Of a stretch of 11,680 bases of DNA, positions 1-6,292 are shown one piece after another. Origin of the DNA: Deltaproteobacteria bacterium. GTDB taxonomy: Bacteria > Desulfobacterota > Syntrophia > Syntrophales > Smithellaceae. The translations under genes were made by a program, and so were the position numbers. Below the pieces are notes generated by a model. That model was given only the letters and a program-made list of their open reading frames with translations. It ran no database searches and had not been told where the DNA came from. Within the stretch, counting starts at the first letter, position 1. Every line of letters starts with the position of its first letter. The stretch is taken from the NCBI GenBank assembly GCA_019136325.1, contig JAGVUJ010000272.1, positions 1 to 11,680 on the forward strand, read 5' to 3'.

Positions 1-702
1 ATCGCCCTTGACGACAATCAGAACATCTATCGCAGAAAGCAGACATGGAAAGACCTTGGCATTCAGGTCCGTGGGCGTGTCCACCGATTATCCTGGGTTT
101 ACCGGAACACCAGCGCCATAGCCGACTTTGCCCGGAAATTTCTCAATGAAAAAGAAGAAAAGCCCGAGCACAGGCCACCTCAGATGGAACTCTTCCAAAA
201 TTTCCTGTCCCCCGCAGGGACGGCGCCGGAAATCCGTCAATTTCCTGACTTGAATGAATTGATCGGCAGTGTTGCCCGCCAAATCAGCCACCTTCATCAC
301 GATGAGAATTATCCTCTTTCCGAAATCGCCATTATCTATACACAGAAATCGCCGGATTCCTTAACCGGCGTTCATTTCCCCCACTTGATGATATATGCCC
401 TGGAAAAGTATGGCATTTACTGCAACTGGATTGCCGAGGATTACCGTGCCAAGCGCTCTTACGATGTAACAACTCAAAGCGTGACGATCTCTACCATCCA
501 CAGTGTCAAGGGATTTGACTATGCCTGTGTCTTTGTCATCGGTCTGGACTGGCTGCAAGGAGACCGTTGGACGGAGGAACAAATCAAGAACCTGACTTAC
601 GTGGCGATTACACGGGCAAGGGAGAGGCTGTACATTCCACACATTCACGATTTGACACTGACGGAATATGAGAACGAATCGTGGCGGCAACATCATGAAT
701 GA
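1..702 (+). CDS. SF1 (UvrD/Rep-like) DNA helicase, C-terminal part; 5' end outside window
   Basis: The reading frame is open from the first base and ends at TGA 700-702, giving 233 visible residues. Visible superfamily 1 helicase motifs, in order, are a motif III-like ALDDNQNIYRR (residues 2-12), a motif IV-like VYRNTSAI (33-40), motif V VTISTIHSVKGFDY (161-174) and motif VI LTYVAITRARERL (198-210). The Walker A and DEXQ boxes would lie upstream of the window. The protein ends only about 23 residues after motif VI, so no C-terminal nuclease is attached. The wording of the DDNQNIYRR..TWK..GI block recalls UvrD-like helicases that carry an N-terminal NERD nuclease-related domain, but that domain, if present, is out of view. 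The expected role is ATP-driven 3'-5' unwinding or translocation on DNA in the cytoplasm. The next gene starts 38 bases downstream on the same strand, which suggests co-transcription. Helicase identity is firm; the subfamily is a guess. Confidence 0.85.
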   Translation: MALDDNQNIYRRKQTWKDLGIQVRGRVHRLSWVYRNTSAIADFARKFLNEKEEKPEHRPPQMELFQNFLSPAGTAPEIRQFPDLNELIGSVARQISHLHHDENYPLSEIAIIYTQKSPDSLTGVHFPHLMIYALEKYGIYCNWIAEDYRAKRSYDVTTQSVTISTIHSVKGFDYACVFVIGLDWLQGDRWTEEQIKNLTYVAITRARERLYIPHIHDLTLTEYENESWRQHHE

Positions 703-740
703 CATGGAATAAACCGGAAAAAACTGAATAATGAGGTGCC

Positions 741-3500
741 ATGCTTAAACTGTTAAAATCTGAGCCAGGCCTGTCGAGGCAAAATCTGCAGATCATAGCC
801 TGCGCTGGTTCCGGCAAGACTGAATTTGTATCCATGCGCGTTGCCTATCTGATTGCTGAAGGGTTAGCCAAACCGGAAAACATCGTGGCATTCACCTTTA
901 CAGAAAGGGCCGCCCAGGAGCTTAAATTCCGTATCAGAAGCAAAATCAGAGAATTGATCGGCCATCAACCGGATATTGGCGATCTCTATGTCGGCACCAT
1001 TCACAGTTTCTGTTATGAGCTGCTCAAAGAATTTGTGCCCGGCTACCGTGTCTTTGAAGTTCTGGATGAAGGAAAGAGGTTTGCGTTTATCAATGCCCAC
1101 CGTGCCGAACTTGGCTATAAGAAGTTAAAAGAATGGCTCGAATCAGAAAACATGCGTCAGCCTTTCGGAATGATGCCCGTAACCTGGGTAATGAACACTT
1201 TCATTCGCGGCGTCGATATTGCCAGAGAAGAAATGATGCCTCCGGAAAAGATTTCGCAATGCTCTGATTTTGTTACCGCCTTTCAAAAATATGAAGAAAT
1301 ACTTCAGGAACACAGATTTCTTGATTTTAGTTCCATGATGGCTATTGCCGTGCGAAATCTGGAAACAGACAAGAAACTGCTTGCGGAAGTCAGAAAACGC
1401 TTTACGCATATTACGGTTGATGAGTATCAGGATATCAACCCTATACAGGAACGTCTTATCCGTCTTTTAACTGGATCCGAAACCAATCTCTGCGTCGTCG
1501 GCGATGACGATCAGGCCATTTACCAGTGGAGAGGTTCGACAGTGGATAACATTTTGACCTTCCCCAAAAGATATAAAAATGTATTTATCCATCATCTGCC
1601 CGTCAATTTCCGTTCGACAAACCAGATAATATTTTGTGGTTCTGATCTGATTCAAAAAAACAAAAAACGTCTCTCCAAGAAAATGGGAGATTCCGGCAAA
1701 AAATCAGAAAAAGGCGACCTTTATAAAGTTGACTTTCCCGCACAGGCCGAAGAAGTAAGATTCATCATTGAAAGAATTCAACATCTTCTTGGGGTGCAAT
1801 GGGAAGAAAACAATGGCCATAAAAGAGGACTCGCCTATTCCGACATGGCTATTTTTTTCCGATCCGTAAAATACGATGGACAACCCTATCTGGATGCCAT
1901 GGACGAAGCCGGAATACCCTATGCTGTATCCGGCATTGGCGGTCTTTTCGAAGCAGAAGAAGTGGATGTGATCTTCAGCATCTTTGCCTATCTGGGCGGT
2001 TTCAAAAAGAACTGGGATTCTTATGCCAAAACAGGTGAATCGCCGGAACCACACGAAATTTATGATCATGCGGCGGAGATTTTTCACCTGCCGACAAAGC
2101 ACCAGTTCACCAAAGAACTTGAGAGTCTTCACGATGAACATCAAAGCCAGCGCCGTTTAAATTTACAGGGGCTCTATGGAAATATCTTGAAACTTCTTCG
2201 CGTGGATGACGATGAATTCCATACAGACGAACACGAGATCGAGATGTACAATCTGGGTCGCTTGAGTCAGGCGATTTCGGATTATGAAGGCACCCGCAGC
2301 TACTGCACTTTTAAAGATATTGAGCGCTTTTGCTGGTTTATACGACACTATGCAGAGGGCGCCTACGATGCCGGCGCTGGTGAAGATCCGACACGCGTCA
2401 TTAATGCCGTTCAGGTAATGACATTGCATGGGGCTAAAGGGCTTGGATTTCCGATTGTTTTTATGCCTTATTGCATTGAACGTCCACACCGCCACACACC
2501 GCCCGGTTTCCTCAATCCGGAAGCATTCAACTTTTCCCGCTACAATGGAAGCGTTGAAGATGAACGCCGCCTGTTTTATGTTGGACTCACACGGGCAAAG
2601 AAGTACCTCTATGTGACGACATCCCGGCAGCCGGTCGGCAAAGTGCGGCAAAAAAAACCGCTGCAATACTTTACAGAACTGGCGGATCAGTCTTGCATGA
2701 CAACGCCGGATGCTGATCCGACAAAAAGAAAGCGTCTGCCGCCGCAGCCGTCTTTGGAAGAATACCGTTTCCCCACAAGTTACTCGGAGCTCAGCGACTA
2801 CATCCGCTGTGAATACGATTACAAGATGCGCTATGTTTACGGGTTTAATCCCATCATTGTTCAGGCGCTCGGGTACGGCAATCAGGTGCATAATCTTTTA
2901 AATCTGCTGCACAAGATTGCGCAGCAGACCGGGCAGGTACCGCTGGAGGAAGAGGCGGCAAAACTTTTGCAGGAGCATTTTTCTTTACGCTATGCGGCAA
3001 GCGAGCAGGAAGAAACGCTCAAAAGAAGCGCCCTGCGCAGCATTCTGCGTTATCTGAATATGTGGCGGGAAGATTTTTCCCTTTCCATCAAGACAGAGCG
3101 CTCTTTCGAAATGGATCTTAAAAACGCGCTGCTCACCGGCACGATTGATCTGCTCAAGCGGGAAAACGGTGACAGCAATATTCTGGAAATTATCGATTTT
3201 AAGACCGGCAACGACCGCAAGGATAGAGAAGCGCTGGATCTCCAGGTGCAGCTCTACACCATCGCGGCCAGGGAGGCGCTGGATTTGAATGTTCAGAAAG
3301 CTTATGTCCACTTTTTAGACGATCAGAAACAACCTCGGATGGAGGTGCTGACAACGCCGAAGCAGTTGGACATGGCAATGCGAACACTGTCGGATGCCGT
3401 TCAGGGCATCACCACGCGGCGCTTTCAAAGAAATCCGCGAAGTCCAAAATCATGCCTCACCTGCGACTGGGAGAAAATATGCCCGCAGAAGAAAAAATAG
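741..3500 (+). CDS. UvrD-type helicase fused to RecB/Cas4-like Fe-S PD-(D/E)XK nuclease
   Basis: This 919-residue protein has the full SF1A motor: Walker A ACAGSGKT (20-27), TFTERAAQEL (52-61), Walker B VDEYQD (226-231), motif III VVGDDDQAIYQWRG (252-265), motif IV NFRSTNQ (289-295), motif V TLHGAKGLGFP (561-571) and motif VI RRLFYVGLTRAKKYL (609-623). The C-terminal part from about 675 is a RecB-family nuclease, with His717 in QVHNLL, Asp803 in GTIDLL, Asp819 and Lys821 in IIDFKTG, and QVQLY at 835-839. Four cysteines, C690 and C905-x2-C908-x5-C914, match the 4Fe-4S arrangement of AddB, Cas4 and Dna2 nucleases. It should unwind and degrade DNA ends. The ATG at 741 follows GAGGTG at 733-738 with close spacing. 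It lies between another SF1 helicase and radC, and its last codons overlap radC. The motor and nuclease calls are well supported. The in vivo role (end resection or defence) is inferred. Confidence 0.92.
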   Translation: MLKLLKSEPGLSRQNLQIIACAGSGKTEFVSMRVAYLIAEGLAKPENIVAFTFTERAAQELKFRIRSKIRELIGHQPDIGDLYVGTIHSFCYELLKEFVPGYRVFEVLDEGKRFAFINAHRAELGYKKLKEWLESENMRQPFGMMPVTWVMNTFIRGVDIAREEMMPPEKISQCSDFVTAFQKYEEILQEHRFLDFSSMMAIAVRNLETDKKLLAEVRKRFTHITVDEYQDINPIQERLIRLLTGSETNLCVVGDDDQAIYQWRGSTVDNILTFPKRYKNVFIHHLPVNFRSTNQIIFCGSDLIQKNKKRLSKKMGDSGKKSEKGDLYKVDFPAQAEEVRFIIERIQHLLGVQWEENNGHKRGLAYSDMAIFFRSVKYDGQPYLDAMDEAGIPYAVSGIGGLFEAEEVDVIFSIFAYLGGFKKNWDSYAKTGESPEPHEIYDHAAEIFHLPTKHQFTKELESLHDEHQSQRRLNLQGLYGNILKLLRVDDDEFHTDEHEIEMYNLGRLSQAISDYEGTRSYCTFKDIERFCWFIRHYAEGAYDAGAGEDPTRVINAVQVMTLHGAKGLGFPIVFMPYCIERPHRHTPPGFLNPEAFNFSRYNGSVEDERRLFYVGLTRAKKYLYVTTSRQPVGKVRQKKPLQYFTELADQSCMTTPDADPTKRKRLPPQPSLEEYRFPTSYSELSDYIRCEYDYKMRYVYGFNPIIVQALGYGNQVHNLLNLLHKIAQQTGQVPLEEEAAKLLQEHFSLRYAASEQEETLKRSALRSILRYLNMWREDFSLSIKTERSFEMDLKNALLTGTIDLLKRENGDSNILEIIDFKTGNDRKDREALDLQVQLYTIAAREALDLNVQKAYVHFLDDQKQPRMEVLTTPKQLDMAMRTLSDAVQGITTRRFQRNPRSPKSCLTCDWEKICPQKKK
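3469..3473 (+). promoter_or_regulatory. Shine-Dalgarno site of the RadC-family gene
   Basis: GGGAG lies 5 bases before the ATG at 3479, inside the last codons of the helicase-nuclease gene. It favours ATG 3479 over the in-frame ATG at 3452, which has no comparable site. Starting at 3479 also gives the usual RadC N-terminal length. Confidence 0.7.
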
Positions 3501-4180
3501 AACAGCCGGATTATTTTGGACATCGGCAAAGGCTTAAAGCGCGCTTTGAACAAACCGGCTTTCACGGTTTTCAGGATTATGAGGTTCTGGAGTTTCTGCT
3601 TTATTTTGTGCTGCCCCGTAAAGATACCAAACCGATTGCCAAAAAACTTTTGAAACGATTTCATAATTTTATTGGCGTCATCCATGCTGATAACCGGGAA
3701 TTGCAGAAGATTGAAGGCATCGGTTCCCATGCCGCGCATTACTTAAAAGCAATCGGCGCATCCATCAGCTTCTATTTTGATGAAAAGACCAAGCAGGAAG
3801 ATTTCCAGTTTACCAGCCTGGAGCAATTGGTTGATTATTTTCAGGCCACCATAGGCGGCAAGCCCAACGAGGTGCTGCGCATCCTTTACTTAAACAGCAA
3901 GAACATGCTGATTGATGCAGAGAATCTAAGTGAAGGGACCGTGTCGGAAGCTGTCGCCTTTCCGCGGCGGATTGTTGAAGGCGCCATCAAATATGGGGCG
4001 ACAACGGTGATCATCGGACACAACCATCCGGGCGGTCTGCAAGAGCCTTCCGACAACGACAATGCGATTACAGAGGAAATTGCCAAAGCCTTGAGAACCG
4101 TCGGCATCAGTCTTCAGGAGCATGTGATTGTCGCTTCCGACGGCTTTTACAGTTATCGGCAGAACGGATTTTTAAGCTGA
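3479..4180 (+). CDS. radC: RadC-family JAB/MPN (JAMM) domain protein
   Basis: From ATG 3479 the protein has 233 residues, normal for RadC. The N-terminal region has the family block HRQRLKARF (15-23) and then a helix-hairpin-helix around residues 74-92 (LQKIEGIGSHAA). The C-terminal half is the JAMM metal-binding domain: His181 and His183 in GHNHPGG, Ser191 and Asp194 in PSDND, with Glu131 a candidate for the upstream acidic residue. JAMM domains bind zinc and are often peptidases or deubiquitinases, but the biochemical function of RadC is not settled. The old DNA-repair assignment of the radC102 mutation was traced to recG. RadC homologues are common in mobile and defence loci. The gene overlaps the helicase-nuclease by 22 bases, and its start codon shares bases with the codon of that protein's last cluster cysteine (C914), so the two are probably translated together. 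The methyltransferase follows after 60 bases. Confidence 0.93.
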   Translation: MPAEEKIEQPDYFGHRQRLKARFEQTGFHGFQDYEVLEFLLYFVLPRKDTKPIAKKLLKRFHNFIGVIHADNRELQKIEGIGSHAAHYLKAIGASISFYFDEKTKQEDFQFTSLEQLVDYFQATIGGKPNEVLRILYLNSKNMLIDAENLSEGTVSEAVAFPRRIVEGAIKYGATTVIIGHNHPGGLQEPSDNDNAITEEIAKALRTVGISLQEHVIVASDGFYSYRQNGFLS

Positions 4181-4227
4181 GGCCATCTGATTATTAATCG
4201 ATATGAGAAAAATGAACTATGAAAAAT

Positions 4228-4232
4228 GGAGA
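4228..4232 (+). promoter_or_regulatory. Shine-Dalgarno site deciding the Mod start
   Basis: GGAGA ends 8 bases before ATG 4241. The in-frame ATG at 4226 lies just before this site and has no good ribosome site of its own. I therefore place the start at 4241, five codons shorter than the longest frame. Confidence 0.6.
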
Positions 4233-4240
4233 CAGTAAAA

Positions 4241-6292
4241 ATGACGGAAGAAATCAAAACCATGCCTACGGGCCTTTACTGGCAGGGTAAAAAGACTGAA
4301 GTTGATAGGATTGTTTTGCCTTTCCAGACCATTGAAACAATCAACGAAAGCCGGGCGACGCGGGAAAAGGAAAAGAAAACCGGAGCGGATATGTTCAAGG
4401 AGGAAGCGAATGCCAACTGGCATAACCGTCTTATTTGGGGTGACAACAAATACGTCATGGCCTCGCTCTTACCGGAGTTTGCCGGAAAGATCGACCTCAT
4501 CTACATCGATCCACCGTTTGCTACGGGGGCGGATTTTTCCGTCAAGATGGAGATCGGCGACGCATCCTGGACTAAGGAACCTTCCGCTATTGAGGATAAA
4601 GCCTATCGTGACACATGGGGCCGAGGACTCGATTCATACCTGCAAATGATGTACGAGCGGCTCGTCTTAATGCGGGAGTTGTTGAGCGAGAATGCAAGTA
4701 TTTATGTACATGTTGGGCCAAACGTAAGCCATTACATAAAAGTAGTTCTTGACGATGTCTTTGGAATGGACAACTATCACAGCGAGATTGTATGGCGGCG
4801 AAGCAACTCTCACAACAAGCTTACGGATCAATACGGTCCGATCCATGACGTTATCTTCTTCTTTAGTAAAACATCGGCATTCACGTTTCATCCAACAACC
4901 CGACCTTTTTCTCGTGGTTACATCGAAGAGCGGTTTAAGTACCGAGACAATCACGGTATTTATCAGCCAAATTATCTGACTGGCCCTGGCACGAGAAAAG
5001 GCGAAAGTGGGATGCCTTGGCATGGATTCGATCCAACAAGAGTAGGTCGCCACTGGGCTATTCCTGCGAAATTACGAGAACTTCTCAACATAGACACCTC
5101 AGCAATGACCACTCAAGAGATCCTCGACGAGTGCCTGAAAGCAGAGTTACTTGTTATTCCGAAAAAAGAAGGCGGGCAACCAATGTACAGACAATATCTC
5201 AATGAGGGAGTACCTCACCAAGATGTGTGGGCTTATCAGCCGAACACGAAGGGCGTTCTTTATGGGACAGATGAGTGCATTGACGAAGATGTTAAATGGC
5301 TTGAACAGGAAGAAGAAAAACTTGGCTATGAAACTCAAAAACCTGAAGGTCTAATTCAGAGAATTATCGAAACATCCACCGATTCTGATAGTCTCGTCGC
5401 AGACTTCTTCTGTGGCTCTGGTACGACCGGCGCCGTGGCGGAGAAGCTCGGGCGTCGCTGGATCATGGCTGATCTTGGTCGTTTCGCTATCCATACGACT
5501 CGCAAGCGCCTCCTCGGCATCGAAGGGTGCAAACCTTTTGTCGTTCAGAACCTCGGTAAGTACGAGCGTCAGTATTGGCAAGGCGTGACGTTCAAGAAAA
5601 GATCCGACGAACAAATTCCCCTTTATGAATACATAGAATTCATTCTGAAACTCTATAAAGCCGAGCCTCTGGCCGGGATGCTCCACCTTCACGGCCGGAA
5701 GGGCAAACGGCTCATTCATATCGGCGCCGTGGACGCCCCGGTTACTTTCGCAGAAATCCAGGAAGCCATCGCGGAGACAAAAAAGGCCGGCCAGGACTCG
5801 CTCGATATCCTTGGCTGGGAATGGGAAATGGGTCTTCATGACGTAGTCGAAAAGGCCGCCAAGGCAAGCGGTGTTCACCTGCGGCTTTTCAGTATCCCCC
5901 GGGATGTGATGGACGACCGCGCCGTTGAGAAAGGTGAAATCACTTTCTATGAATTGGCCTATCTGGATGTGGAAGCCCAGCAGGATAAGGCAGGCCGGTT
6001 CGTCGTGGCGCTAAAGGATTTTGCCATTCCCAATCTTGATCTCATCCCTCAGGAGGTTAGGAAGATTGTCAAGAAGTGGTCCGATTACATCGATTACTGG
6101 GCTGTGGACTGGGACTGGAATGAAGATACTTTCCACAATATGTGGCAATCCTACCGCACAAGAAAAGAGCGAAAACTTGAGTTGAAAACAGATGCCCACG
6201 CCTATGAAACAAAAGGGCGGCATTTGATTATGGTTAAGGTGATTGACATCTTCGGCAACGACACGACAAAAGTGCTGGAGGTGAAATCCTGA
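4241..6292 (+). CDS. Type III Mod-like DNA adenine-N6 methyltransferase (beta class)
   Basis: This 683-residue protein resembles the modification subunit of type III restriction-modification systems and would transfer a methyl group from S-adenosylmethionine to an adenine in its recognition site. Catalytic motif IV, DPPF, is at 90-93 within DLIYIDPPFATG. A conserved YVHVGPNVSHY block is at 155-165, QKPEGL (motif X-like) is at 366-371, and the SAM-binding motif I, DFFCGSGTTG, is at about 388-397. The order IV - target recognition - I defines the beta class. The region between them (about 150-385) should be the target recognition domain and is lower in GC than its flanks. About 260 residues follow motif I, a long C-terminal extension ending in aromatic- and charge-rich sequence (YIDYWAVDWDW near 616-626). 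The stop overlaps the next start by one base (TGATG), coupling it to Res. The family is firm; the target sequence cannot be read from the sequence. Confidence 0.9.
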   Translation: MTEEIKTMPTGLYWQGKKTEVDRIVLPFQTIETINESRATREKEKKTGADMFKEEANANWHNRLIWGDNKYVMASLLPEFAGKIDLIYIDPPFATGADFSVKMEIGDASWTKEPSAIEDKAYRDTWGRGLDSYLQMMYERLVLMRELLSENASIYVHVGPNVSHYIKVVLDDVFGMDNYHSEIVWRRSNSHNKLTDQYGPIHDVIFFFSKTSAFTFHPTTRPFSRGYIEERFKYRDNHGIYQPNYLTGPGTRKGESGMPWHGFDPTRVGRHWAIPAKLRELLNIDTSAMTTQEILDECLKAELLVIPKKEGGQPMYRQYLNEGVPHQDVWAYQPNTKGVLYGTDECIDEDVKWLEQEEEKLGYETQKPEGLIQRIIETSTDSDSLVADFFCGSGTTGAVAEKLGRRWIMADLGRFAIHTTRKRLLGIEGCKPFVVQNLGKYERQYWQGVTFKKRSDEQIPLYEYIEFILKLYKAEPLAGMLHLHGRKGKRLIHIGAVDAPVTFAEIQEAIAETKKAGQDSLDILGWEWEMGLHDVVEKAAKASGVHLRLFSIPRDVMDDRAVEKGEITFYELAYLDVEAQQDKAGRFVVALKDFAIPNLDLIPQEVRKIVKKWSDYIDYWAVDWDWNEDTFHNMWQSYRTRKERKLELKTDAHAYETKGRHLIMVKVIDIFGNDTTKVLEVKS

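Noticed and set aside
2163..2891. Antisense open frame of 242 codons
   Set aside because: It lies wholly inside the helicase-nuclease gene, opposite its motif V-VI and nuclease region. The product shows no recognisable motif.
3452..3478. Longer RadC start at ATG 3452
   Set aside because: It has no good ribosome site and adds nine residues outside the family's usual length; ATG 3479 has GGGAG at 5 bases.
4302..4649. Second forward frame inside mod
   Set aside because: It overlaps the DPPF-containing N-terminus in another frame and is Arg/Ser-rich, typical of an out-of-frame reading.
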